Below are positions 36,177-47,300 of a stretch of 64,000 nucleotides of DNA, in pieces. The stretch spans positions 1 to 64,000 of the forward strand of contig MDYQ01000240.1 of assembly GCA_003024175.1 (NCBI GenBank). The letters run 5' to 3'. The notes beneath the pieces were generated by a model that was not told where the DNA came from, did not search any database, and worked only from the letters and a program-made list of their open reading frames with translations. Numbering within the stretch: position 1 is the stretch's first letter; every line of letters begins with the position of its first letter. Position numbers and translations under genes: made by a program. The DNA comes from Planoprotostelium fungivorum (taxonomy: Eukaryota > Evosea > Variosea > Cavosteliida > Cavosteliaceae).

Positions 36177-37724
36177 ATGGAAGAAACACCACCCCCGTGG
36201 AGTCCATGTGAGAGCGGAATAGAAGACAGAGAGAACTACATCATCCACGAATGGTGGGGAGGGGCTCTCGACGTGGTGAATATTTCGATCGGTCACGTCA
36301 TCCGATTATGGCCGATCTCTCATTTTATTCACCCGACTTCAGGAGTTCGAACCAGAGTTCTTCTGTAATGAATGCCAGAAATCCTTCTTGAGTCAAACCG
36401 ATCTGACCCATCACTTGGATAATGCATTCATCCACCGCTCGGACAGGATGTAAGAATGCCGTCGAGCGGCTCATCACGTGTAGATCTTTGTATTCATTTC
36501 TCCCAGGAACAGTCCGACGGAATCACCACTCCCCTCTCTCCTCCATTTTATCAAGAAGGTGAGTGATGGAAGATGGAGGGCCTTTGCCGACACATTTTAC
36601 AGCTCACACAACGAATATCCAACGAATTCAATTGCGAATCACGCCCGCCGACGACACAAGGTGAGTCCTCCATCTTTGTGATTGTTCTGAAGATGCGACA
36701 GAGACACAGCCCTGCCTCCGAAAGCACGAACCGATAGAGACTATGGACACCGACAGAGTATGTTCCATCTTAAAGACGATGGGGGTAATGACAATCATCC
36801 CTGCATCGGCTGATCGATCAAAGGTCACGAATGACATCATCGAGTTACTGAGAGAGAATCGAATCGATGGACAGTCACTACCCCAACTGAACGACGACAC
36901 ACTCAAAGTCCAACTCAACATGGATGTCATCTCGAGGAAGAAACTCATCAAGAGCATCCATCACATGAGAAGGGGACTGAGGGAGAGCCCACCACTGCTC
37001 GACGTTGAAACTTGGACCCCTGAACAGGTATGCACACGAAACTTTATCGCGGGCTTGCTGACCAGTTTGGAGGTGACCGAGTGGGTCAGAGAGAGGAACT
37101 ACGGAGACAATCACGCTCAGCTGTTCCTCGTGAACCGGATAAACGGAGAAATACTCGTACAGCTGCAGGTGGGGTCAAATTCCACGAAATTTCGTTCGAA
37201 TTTTGTCTGAAAATTCTAGCTGGGTGACCTGGAGGAGATCGGCGTGGAAGCACTGGGCGATCGCATTCGCATCCGTCAGGGCGTGACTCAATTATCGACG
37301 GACTACAACGTTGTAGACAGTCAAGTCCCCGTCGAGATGATCTGCCCCATCAGTCAAGAGGTGATGATCTCACGATGCCGATCATCTTCACCATCCTATT
37401 GATCATCCATCACATCCTCTTATCATCACCATCACAACATCGTCTCAATCATCATCACATCCTCCTCTTATCACCATCACATCCTCCTCTTATCATCATC
37501 ACCATCACACCATCACCATTCGAATGACACGAGATCAGATCATGGTGGATCCCGTCGTGGCTGCCGATGGCTTCTCCTACGAGAGAAAACCATTGGAAGA
37601 GTGGATCGAATTGGGAGGGACTTCACCACTGACGGGGCTGCCCCTGACCGACAAGAGAGTCCTGCCGAATTTGGCGCTGAGGGCGATGATCTGTGATTAC
37701 TTGGAGAAGAACAGATCCATGTGA
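36177..37724 (+). CDS. U-box E3 ubiquitin ligase with C2H2 finger and two SAM domains
   Basis: Start ATG at 36177 (MEETPPPWSPCESG). Exon 2 carries a C2H2-type finger (FFCNECQKSFLSQTDLTHH). After a 43-nt-type intron series comes a first SAM-like domain (VCSILKTMGVMTII, ENRIDGQSLPQLNDDTLKV). A second SAM is assembled by splicing WTPEQ to VTEWVRERNYGDN (FLVNRINGEILVQLQLGDLEEIGVEALG). The U-box is split by a microsatellite intron: VEMICPISQE joins IMVDPVVAADGFSYER, then SPLTGLPLTDKRVLPN. U-boxes bind E2 enzymes without zinc; the SAM domains probably oligomerise or pick substrates. The stop ends at 37724. The combination of finger, SAM, SAM and U-box is unusual. Confidence 0.87.
37169..37219 (+). 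other. stereotyped short intron with CGAAATTTCG hairpin
   Basis: A 51-nt intron of the U-box gene between VQLQ and LGDLEE. It contains TTCCACGAAATTTCGTTCGA, a CGAAATTTCG palindrome, and ends CTGAAAATTCTAG. Confidence 0.75.
37361..37538 (+). repeat. 178-nt intron filled with ATCATCACC/CCTCCTCTT repeats
   Basis: The longest intron of the U-box gene. After GTGATGATC it contains repeated CATCACATCCTCCTCTTATC units and ends GAGATCAG. Splicing restores CPISQE|IMVDPVV. Confidence 0.85.
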
Positions 37725-37953
37725 TGAGAGCGATGATGTACATAAAGAGGTCATGAAGAATGAGTCTGAGAGTCTATCGTGATCGTGACACCTGCACATC
37801 GCCTTCAGACCTCTTAAGATGAGGAGGTAGGATGTTTTGATTGTTAGAGCTACCATTCGAAGTAGAGAAGGAGGGTGCAGTGTGACGCATGAGCTTTGTA
37901 AGACGTCTACAACACAGCCATCGCCGACACACGTGACAGATCTATTGGACATC

Positions 37954-39167
37954 ATGGCAGCAGGCACGGGCAGTCTCCTACAAGATCTGAGCATAGCTTG
38001 GAGATTATGGACGCTCACCGCTTCTTTCGGTAGTGTTCTCATCGGCTCTCTATTAGGTGCGATATCTTGGTGTGTGATTCTTTCGATCGACCTTCTACAG
38101 GGTACAATTCTTCAGGAAGTTTCTCCCTCTATCACTTTGTCCTCAGCGTCATCGGCGCCTGCGGCGTTCATACCATTGCCAATCTGGCCAACAGCTACTA
38201 CGACTGGAAGGTATCACGAACGAATCATCATCTTCAGCTGACTCCAACTCCAGAGAGGAGTCGATAAGAAGGAGACATCTGGAGATCGTGCAATGTTCGA
38301 CACTCGATTCACACCTCAAGAGATCAAGTTTCATCTGAAGACATTTCTCTATGGATCGGCCGTCGTCGGTTCGTGAGAGGGAAAACATGAGACGAATTGA
38401 CCTCTGAAAGGAGCCCTGTTGGTCTTCAGCATGCCGACATGGGAGAAGTCCATTGGAATGGCCATTCGATTCGCCGCCGGCTGCGGCGTGGCTTACTTCT
38501 ACACGGCCTCTCCATACTCTCTCAAATACATGGCACTCGGTACGAATCACATCACGTCCAATCATCATATCGATTGACCATTGCAGGCGACGTCGCGACA
38601 CTCGTTGCATTCGGACCTCTCGTCGTGGAAGGAGCTTATTACATCCAACTGTCTGCAGGAGCTACCATGGGCATCGCCACATTACCGTCCGTCCTCTCTG
38701 CTTATCTCTTCTCCATCCCCAACGCCTTCTTAACCGATGCCATCGTCCATTCGAACAACGGTGAGGTCTTATCATGTCTTTAGAGGTTGACTCATGCAGC
38801 TCGTGACGCCGATGGAGACAAGAAGGCGGGGGTTCATACGGTCGCCAACATCATCGGACCGAAAGCTTCCTTCTTTGCCCATTGTTTCTTGTTCTTCTCT
38901 TCTTACCTGTGCCTTCCCTTCTTTGCATACTTCTTCGCCAGTGAGGATGAAACATTGCAATGAGACGATGACATGTGACACGATGCAGGTGGTTACGGCA
39001 GGTTCTTCCTCTTTGCACCTCTATTGACTCTCCCGACTGCGATGAAGGCCGTCGATGACTTTAAAAGTGGAAGGATGAAGGAGATACCAGAGAGGATCGC
39101 AGCCTTTAGTCTTCAGTTCTCTGTCTTGTTCGCGTTGGGGATCTACCTCAGTGGATCCAAAGTATAA
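37954..39167 (+). CDS. UBIAD1: UbiA-family prenyltransferase, UBIAD1/MenA type
   Basis: Start ATG at 37954 (MAAGTGSLLQDLSIAWRLWT). Exons give a polytopic membrane protein. The first Asp-rich motif is split by an intron and reads NLANSYYDWK joined to GVDKKETSGDRA, matching the N..YFD..KGID layout of UBIAD1/MenA. The second is NNARDADGDKKAGVHT. SPYSLKYMALGDV..VAFGPL is the middle signature of this branch. At least seven hydrophobic helices are visible. It should transfer a prenyl chain to a naphthoquinone or related ring in an internal membrane. The stop ends at 39167. Substrate is inferred from family; menaquinone-like synthesis in this organism is not shown. Confidence 0.88.
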
Positions 39168-39438
39168 AAGAGAAAAGAATGTGTATTTATTCGCGCCTTC
39201 CTCTGTGCCTCCTCTCTTTCTATTTCGTTCGTATCTGTGAAGCGAGTCACGCGTCCATCACGATCTCGGTGGGTGTCCGTCTCATCATGGTGTGTCGTCT
39301 GTCTTTGTTCGTTGAGACATCCTCTGCTCTCTCGCAATTCGGGCGCTCACGGCCAGAGCCTGCTTGAACTCCTCCTCTTCTTCCTCGGGTGTCTTTCCCT
39401 TCTACTCATCAGCACACAACCATCACGATCGTCTTCTT

Positions 39439-40087
39439 TTATACCTTCGTGGGCGGTGAAGTTCTCCTCCTCTTCGATCTATCCGTTGGACGATTGTCCC
39501 TCGATGATGGTGTTGTTGGTGACGGCCGGCTCTTCTTCTGATGAACCATTTTAGAAGGTCCGTGCTTGGGTACGCAGCGAAAGCAGTGCCATTCGGTGAT
39601 GTTGGCCACGTGTTCCTTCGTGGGCAGGTTCACACAGATGCCATGAAACCACGTCTGACACACTTCGCAGCAGACCATGAATCCAACATCTTCTAAACTG
39701 CCGCAGGTGCACGCGATGATATCTGTGTTCCCATTCAGAGACTCTCAGACTCCATACGACCCCACCTGTTGGTTCTCCCTCTGAAGGAAGAGTAGAGAAG
39801 GGCTGTGGAGTCGGTCCCGTGGGGATATAGAGGAAAGAGGAAGCCGATGTGGCTATGACGAATCCCTCGATCAGATGGTATTCGACGCCTATTTCGGTCT
39901 CTCCGTGGCTGGTCGGCGGCGGCTTCTGTTTCATCGCTGTAGAGGATGAGGCATGCGAGGCAGTCGTCTTTCCTGCTGGGTTATTTGTGGAGAGCGGTCC
40001 CATCCTCAGTATATTCGGCACAAGTCCTCCACCGTGGTTTCCGTTGTGTGGCATCTGTTGCTGGCTGTACCCGGCAGGTGTGAGCAT
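39439..40087 (-). CDS. PHD-finger protein
   Basis: Start at 40087 (MLTPAGYSQQQMPHNGNHGG). A flexible N-terminal half ends at LPSEGEPT. A 43-nt intron joins it to DIIACTCGSLEDVGFMVCC and EVCQTWFHGIC, then ITEWHCFRC. The Cys and His spacing is a complete C4HC3 PHD zinc finger, a reader of histone H3 tails. The C-terminus is basic (KKSRPSP, DRSKRRRTSPPTKV) and fits nuclear localisation. About 200 residues. Probably a chromatin-associated adaptor; partner unknown. Confidence 0.8.
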
Positions 40088-40227
40088 TGATTTCAGAAGA
40101 CAGAAGACAATTCTATCGTGGGTTGAACGTTACTGAGCAGAGACTTTTTAAACCCGACCGAGATGTGATGTGCAAGAAAAATTGAACCGTGGAGCAATTG
40201 AAGAAGAGAAGTGAGAAGAGGCTAGCT

Positions 40228-40678
40228 CTAAACGTTGCCCTCTGTCGTCGCAGTCGCAAGTTTCGATCGTGAGTCGTTGTCTGTGAGTATGCACTCTACC
40301 ACTGCTGATGCTCTTCCTCCTCTTTCGTTGTCTTTCGGCCGTCCAGAAGGGCTGGTGTGGCCTCTGATCAGTCCAGTCGATGTGTTGCCGACCACGGAAA
40401 ATTTCTTGTTGTAAAGGGGTCCTTGTCTTGTTTCTACCAACCAGCGTCACAGAAGAGGTTACTGATGGATGAGTGCTGTCCTCCTCCTTTGAACTGAATG
40501 AGATACAAAGGAATGCCTTCGAGATATACAGGAGGCCGCTTGTTCTTTTTTCCGAAAGGTTCGCAGACGGATGCTGAATGCATTCGACACAGCTCTCAAC
40601 GTCCACGCGTCTATATCTATGACAGGTGTAGGTGATTTGGTGGTCATTTTCAGGTACAAACTGAATGGAATCCTTCAT
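40228..40678 (-). CDS. hypothetical small protein, possible GRAM-like fragment
   Basis: Starts at MKDSIQ (about 40678). A putative 45-nt intron joins RRVDVESCVECIQHPSANL to TSGLLYISKAFLCISFSSKE. The pattern GxLYIS..FLC.SF resembles the core of GRAM/PH-like domains, but the rest is too short to be sure. The 3' part is readable as GPLYNKKFSVVGNTSTG and ERGGRASAVVECILTDN, in another frame. The gene model is uncertain. Confidence 0.35.
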
Positions 40679-40680
40679 TC

Positions 40681-41106
40681 TTCTTGGTCATGTGGACTAA
40701 AACTTGCAGCTCAGGGGACGATCGTTTCTTTCTCGCTCTCTTCCATTTTATAATGCGATAACGGTCGCCACTGTCTGTTCTCTCGTCCCTCAGTCTTTCC
40801 ACATCTTTGGACAGAGCAATCGTTGTCTTTCAACTATTACCAACCGAAGAACGCTGTGTAATAACAGTAGGATACATGACCTCTTAGTTGCCTCACGTAC
40901 AACGCCGATGTGGCGCATGTATAAAGTTGATCGCGTCATCATTAGAATGGTCGAATAGTCTTCCCATCATCTTTGTGAGATACTTAGTTCGGTCAATCGT
41001 TGAAGACAAGCCACAAACCGAGCGCGCCAGCAGATGAGCAGGTCAGATCTGTAGCCATTTCTACAACGCGTAGATCACATCACCAAGATTACAGCTGGGC
41101 TATAGG
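40681..41106. other. intergenic, no gene seen
   Basis: About 425 bases with the CPSF2 promoter side. A palindrome CTACAACGCGTAG lies near 41063, like the ends of the stereotyped introns but outside any gene. Confidence 0.5.
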
Positions 41107-44102
41107 ATGACCGCCATCATCAAGTTCACACCGCTCTGCGGTGTGAAAGGTCACGATCCCTTGTCTTATCTGCTGGAGATTGATGATACCGTCATTTTAT
41201 TGGACTGTGGTTGGACTCCAGACATGGATGAATCCCTCCTAGAACCTATCCGAGAGTGCGTTTTAATCTAGCTCATCGTCCCCTAATCATCGTCTTCAGA
41301 CATGTCAAGAGGATTCAAGTGGTTCTCGTCAGTCATCCAGATTTGAGACACATTGGCGCTTTACCTCACGTTGTGAATCGAATGGGGCTCAACGCCACCA
41401 TCTATGGAACCATTCCCGTCTATAAAATGGGACAGGTGATTTGTGTCCAAGTTCGATGGACACGAAAAATTGACCGGTAAAACAGATGCTCATGTACGAT
41501 GTCTACCAATGCAAAGAAGGATTAGATCTGGAAGATGTCGATGCCGCCTTCGATGATCGATTCAGACAACTCAAATATCAAGAACACGTCACTATTCAGG
41601 GTGAGCTTCCCAACCGATGAAACGAATGCAATAATTGACTTCTCAGGTGGCATCCAGATCATCCCATATCGTGCGGGTCACACATTAGGTGGCACAATAT
41701 GGAAGATCAAGAAAGAAACAGAAGACATCGTCTACGCGGTTCAATTCAACCAGAAGAAAGAGGCACACCTGTCCGGTGCCTCATTCGAACACCTTCAACG
41801 TCCATCCATGCTCATCACCGACGCCACGGCAAGAGCGAACACGGCAGTCAACCGAAAGCAGAGAGACATAGAGTTCATCTCTTCCATCATGGACACCATC
41901 CACAATGGAGGGTCCGTCCTCATTCCCACCGATTCTTCCGGTATTTCTCCGGACCACCTCTCTTTCTGACGACACTTCAGCCAGAGTATTAGAAGCAGCT
42001 CTCGTCTTGGAGTCACACTGGACGAAGGAGAAATTAGATCATCCGGTCGCCCTCCTATCCTTCATGTCCAACCACGTCATCACCGCCGCGAAATCTCAAT
42101 TGGAATTCATGAGCGAAGAGATTTTACAGGAAGCCGAGAGGCACAACCCTTTCGCATTCAAATGCGTAACCACGTGTAACGATCTAGGTGAACAGACCGT
42201 GTGGAATATTTAAATTGAAGGCGCGACAGCACAGTTGGAAGCTCTACCAAAGGGACCCAGAGTGATACTGTGCAGTGTACCGGACATGCAGTACGGGTTT
42301 TCCCGCCAATTGTTTGCAGAGGTGAGGGGGAGGAGTCGCAATGGATTGAGACGTTGTAGATGGCCGAGACACCGTTGAATCGAGTTATTTTTCTGGGAAG
42401 GGAAGTGACGAAGAGTCTGGCGTCTCGACTACAACGAACCAATGGAGAGAAGAACATCTCGTTTGAGGTGAGAGTTCATTCTGAATCTATTTTCTCTATA
42501 TTTACGAAAATGAAATGATGGACGAGATCAATCGCACGAGATATGAATGTTGAATCTTTGACATGATCACTTGTGTCATGACATCACACTTGTGTCATGA
42601 CATCATCACATCACACTCGTGTCATGACATCATCACATCACTGAACGAAACAGTTGAGGAAGAGAGTTCCATTAGAAGGATCCGAATTAGAAGCCTATCA
42701 CATCGAAAAAAACGAAGAAGAAGACAGGAGGAGAATGGCTTTGAACCAGAGAGCAGAAGAAGATTCGGACGATGAAGAAGAAGAGAAAGTGTGTATCTAC
42801 AACGCGCCATTTCTGATCCAAATTTCAGCGAGTTTCCTTCGAAGACTCATACGACATGACGAGAGAGCAGTTCGCCAACGCGGGGTGAGAAAAATTCGAA
42901 TTTTAAAATGTCGAATTGAGCGGGAAAAGTTTCCGTCACCCCATGTTTCCATACAAAGAAGTTATATCAAAGTACGACGATTACGGCGAGCCACTACAAC
43001 CAGACGAATTCAAGATCGAGGACGATGAAGAGAAGAAGGTGAAATCTCGTGTAGATTTCGGATCATCGGAAGAATTGACCGGAAGAATAGGAGAAGAAGA
43101 GTTCAGAGAGCGTAATACCGGAAGAACAAGAGGAAATTCCGACGAAATTAGTCGTGGAGCAAGTCAAGGTCCAAATCCGTTGCTCCATCGTCAGCGTAGA
43201 TTTCGAGGGAATTTCAGACTTACGCTCCGTCAAGGCCATCGTGCAGCAGATGCTGCCCAGAAAATTGGTGAGAAAACTCCATCTACAACGCTGACTCTGA
43301 CAGATATTGGTGGACGGAACAAAGGAAGACAAGGAGGCTCTGGCTGCGTATTGGCAAAAGTCGATGAAATCTACGGGCAAGAGCATTTACGTACCCCAAT
43401 TGAGAGAGTCACTCGATCTAACGTCTGATACGAAAGTCTTCAAGGTGACGATCAGATCGCATGATGCATCATGTTCCATCGTCTCATCATCATCATCAGA
43501 TCAAGCTGCACGATGATCTGGCCGACGCTCTCCGATTTCACTCTGTGCAAGGATATCAAGTGGCTTACGTGGAGGGGACATTGCAATATCGAGCGGAAGA
43601 TGATGGTGACACGCAGCAGAGGAAGAGGAGGGCGGTGTCCAACGGTGATGCGAACCCCACGGCCGTACCTATCTTGGACATCCTACCCGATGATCAGGTG
43701 ATGACATGCAGATGATCATCATGGTTGAGATGCATCACGACCACATTCATTCATGATCATGATCACGATCGATGATCATCACATCATCACGATCATCATC
43801 ATCATCATCACACCATCACGACCATCATGATCATGATGAAGTTGAGAACTCACACGTGACAGAGAACTGGCCACTCCATCGTCGTGCTGGGTGACGTCAA
43901 GTTGCCAGATCTGAAGGAAGTCTTACTGAAAGCGGGACACCGTTCGGAGCTGCAGGAGGGTGTCTTGGTGACAACAGACGGAGGTCTATCGGTGCAGAAA
44001 CGATCAGTAGAGGGGAGGTCACACATCGAGATGGAGACATCCATCGGGGCTCAGTACTTTGCCACGAGGAAATTGTTGAATTCACAATACACGATCGTGT
44101 GA
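41107..44102 (+). CDS. CPSF2: cleavage and polyadenylation specificity factor subunit 2 (CPSF-100)
   Basis: Start ATG at 41107: MTAIIKFTPLCGVKGHDPL, then DTVILLDCGW, VVLVSHPDLRHIGALPHVV and YRAGHTLGGTIW. This is the metallo-beta-lactamase/beta-CASP fold. The HxHxDH zinc motif is SHPDLRH here, as in catalytically inactive CPSF-100 rather than the CPSF-73 nuclease. Later exons give GGSVLIPTDSSG, RVILCSVPDMQYGFSRQLF, the acidic linker, HPMFPYKEVISKYDDYGE, CSIVSVDFEGISDLRSVKA and the C-terminal domain (GHSIVVLGDVKLPDLKEVL) to a stop at 44102. It scaffolds CPSF-73 and symplekin in pre-mRNA 3'-end cleavage. At least twelve short introns; two hold long microsatellites. Confidence 0.93.
42322..42359 (+). 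other. stereotyped short intron ending in CGTTGTAG
   Basis: A 38-nt intron of CPSF2 between RQLFAE and MAETPLNRV. It begins GTGAGGGGGAGGAGTCG and ends GAGACGTTGTAG. Confidence 0.8.
42560..42640 (+). repeat. tandem TGTCATGACATCATCACA units in an intron
   Basis: Three to four copies of a roughly 20-30 base unit containing the palindrome TGTCATGACA, in the CPSF2 intron that precedes RVPLEGSELEAYH. Confidence 0.75.
43699..43868 (+). repeat. intron rich in GATCAT/CATCAC repeats
   Basis: CPSF2 intron between ILPDDQ and GHSIVV. It holds long runs of GATCATCATC, ACCATCATGATCATGATG and related units, all 3-mer and 6-mer based. Confidence 0.75.
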
Positions 44103-44254
44103 TGCAGCGTGTGAGATGATTGATGCTTGTGATTGGATGAGAGAGATGTCCGCACATGACAGAACCGTCTCACAACAAGAGACGAGAAACAAGACATAGA
44201 GGTTGAAGATCCTCTTATTCGCGAATGATTTTGGGTTTGATCTATTCTGCCAGC

Positions 44255-44346
44255 TGATAGACTCTCTTCTGGATCGCTTCGACGTGTCTGCTCGTCTTGG
44301 CATTCTCTTCCTCCAGCTGTCTCTGCTTCTCTTCCATTTCGTCTGT
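44255..44346 (-). pseudogene. coiled-coil sequence downstream of the receptor stop
   Basis: Directly after the stop at 44347 the minus strand reads TDEMEEKQRQLEEENA and HVEAIQKRVYQLAE. This matches the last ~33 residues of the paralogous tail at 31040-31146 (TEEVEEKQRQLEEENA, HIEAIEKRIYQL). It is no longer translated unless the stop is bypassed. Confidence 0.75.
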
Positions 44347-47300
44347 CTACTCTTCCAGCAGCAGATCGTCCATGTCAGCTGCTCTTCTCTCGATCTGCTC
44401 TCGCAGCTCTTCTGCCTTTGCTCTCAGCGCTTCTTCTCCCTCTTTCTTGCTCTTGATGGGGGACTTGGCTGGCGCTGCTGTCTGAGACGATGCTGCAGGT
44501 ACAGAGGCTGTGGGTGTCTGTGATGACAGGCGTGGGTGTAGGTGTCTCTATATCACGGCAGGTGTGGGCGTGGACTTGTCTGTGACCACAGTGGCAACGT
44601 CAGGTGAGTGAGAGGGCAGCAGAGCCTCTTCTTCCAACTCTTCCACTTCTTCCATTACCTCTACCCCTTCTTCCTTCTCTTCTTCCAACTCTTCCACTTC
44701 TTCCATTACCTCTACCCCTTCTTCCTTCTCTTCTTCTTCCTTCTCTTCTTCTTTCTTGTCTTTCACTGTTCATTTCTGTCACTCCTTTCTTACTCATCGT
44801 CATCTGCACCTTCTTCTGTCGCTACCACCACAGTCGGCTCTTTTCGAATTTCCACCTTCTGCTCAGGCTGTTCCTTCATCTGTACCTCTTCTACATCTCT
44901 TTTCTCTCTCCTCCTCTTCATCAGAAGGGCCAGCACCACGGCGACGATGACCAGCAGCCCAACAATACTACCCACGACACCGCCCACGATCGCTCCCGTC
45001 TTCTTCTGTTTCGAAGCATCGCTACCACCACTACTGCCTAGGTTATCGGCGTCTGACGTATCTGCAGGCCAACTGTCAGAGTCTTTCACACGTAACGAAC
45101 GTCATCACTTTCGACTGCCACAGACAAGCCCAAGCCTCCAGCCAGATCTGGTCCGCAGCCCACCACGAGGAGAGGTATGTACTTATACGTCAGCAATCGA
45201 TGTGTGACTCTTCTCACCTCAAATTGAAGGAAGAGACAGACAGACTGTTGTACGAGAAGGTCTGAAGAGATGAGTCGAGCACGTAATTTGAGCTGGAAGA
45301 GGGTATCTGTTCATCTTGAGACAAGTAGAAGTAGACGTTTCCGTAACTGTTCGATCTCGTGATGTTGATGGATGCCTATTGACTCCCATCGATGTGATAG
45401 ACACCCCAATTGTAGTCGGAAAGTGACTGTACATCGATCAAACTCTCTCACTCTTCATCTCTCACCATGTTTCCGCTGGGCAGAGCGACGGACGACTGAA
45501 ACTCCGTGCAATCGATCCCTGTGTAGCCGTAGTCGCACAGGCAGGCAGACAAGAAGCAGACGCCGTTTCCAAACAGCTGTTGGGGCAAGCGGACAGTTTC
45601 TGAGCGTAAGCTTGGAATCCATCTTTCGGAGACTCTCACATCATCTGCAGAGTCGCTCGTATAGTTGAACGTGTTGGAGTTGATTGGATCCCATTGTGGT
45701 AGAAAATTCGATTGGCTGGAAGATTCAGCGTTGTAGACGGAATCACAAATGATATTTGTCACCGCGTCACGACGATAGAGACTTCAGAGTCTGCCTGGAA
45801 CTGCCATCTACAACTGAGACGTTTCAGTCGAGTGATGGAGAGTTGTAGACTCACTCTGCCTGAGAAGGGATAGAGCCAGTGATGTGTTCGGTAAAGAAGA
45901 AGGGTTTATTATTGGAGAGGACGATTTGTTTGTCTCCTCGACACGCATCTGCATCTCATCAGCATCATCACGATGATCAACGTCAGATGATCACGATGAT
46001 GGTAAGTAGACCTAAACGCTGAGATGATTGTAGAGGAGAGGCTCACCGAGAGAGCAATCGGGTCCACCAGTATGCATCGCACGTGCATCCTCTGCTGCCA
46101 CACATTCCGTGTCCGTTGCAGTTGTTCACACACTTGGCTGTGTCACGTCAGCTTTGACGCACAGCGTGACTACCGTCACGTGTACTGCAGTCTGATCCAA
46201 TGTGATAGTCATCACACACGCAGGTTCCAAACATGTTATTCACAGATGTTGCCCAACACTGACCGTTACCACTACACTTGTTGGGACAATATACTAATGA
46301 CATCATCACACGTCATCGCATGTCATCACACACCTCGATAGTAGACCAGACTCACTTTCTGTGGACCCGTAGTAATGAACACGGAATCGTTGATGACCAA
46401 CGGAGCGAAATCTACAACGTGCATCAGATCCCTGATGATGACATCACCTCATCATCATTCTCATCACCTTGAACGATCCTCACTATTGATCCTGATGCCG
46501 TCGATCGAAACTGCATACATCAACCTCTATCTCACATCCATCTCTCACAGCTAAAGCTTCCGATATGGAAGTGGGCAAGATGTACAGTGACGTAGCGTCG
46601 CCAGGTACACACACACTTGAACAGTGGACCGCAGAACCCAATCTGGCAGTTGGGACAAGACGCTGATGACGTCATCACACGTCATCACGATCGGTCTCAC
46701 CCGTCTGCCACGACAGAGATATCAGCGCTTCCCTCGCTTCCATCTGTGTGTAGTTGAAAGCGTTGTAGAACGTCAGGCTGTTGGGGCTGATGTGATTTCG
46801 GTCACGGGATTGAGACCCAGATAGGCAGCACCACTGTGAGATAACATTTGGACGTGGACGATAGACAATTTTGATCTCGTAGTGTCATTTCTGAAGATGA
46901 TGGTGGGAGAGAAAGGGAGTCGGCTGATGAGGATGAGAATGATGAAGAGGACAAGCACTACACTCACGTTGTAAGGAGAGCACCGCTCGACCGGATGGCA
47001 GCTGAGTCAAATCCACTGTGCCTTCCACGTAATCTACAACCAGTCATTCCATCTGATTCGTGGACGTAAGATGTGTCTCCTCACGCTTCGAGCAGTCATC
47101 ACCAGAGTATCCCAACTTGCTGTCTCGAATTCAATACACTGTGAGAGAATGAAAGATTCCAAAGAATTCAAGATGTTACTCACCAAATACAACCACTGCC
47201 TCCACACACTCCGTTTTCGCCGCAGCCGCCACCACTGCAAGAGAACGTGGAACAATAGGGACCAGACCAGTTGGGATAACACTGGCATCTTCCGCTCACA

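Noticed and set aside
44548-44590. TAG in the receptor tail (TPTPAV-ATA-TAG)
   Set aside because: A 39-nt intron GTGATATAG...ATCACAG removes it and keeps the frame, so it is not counted as a break.
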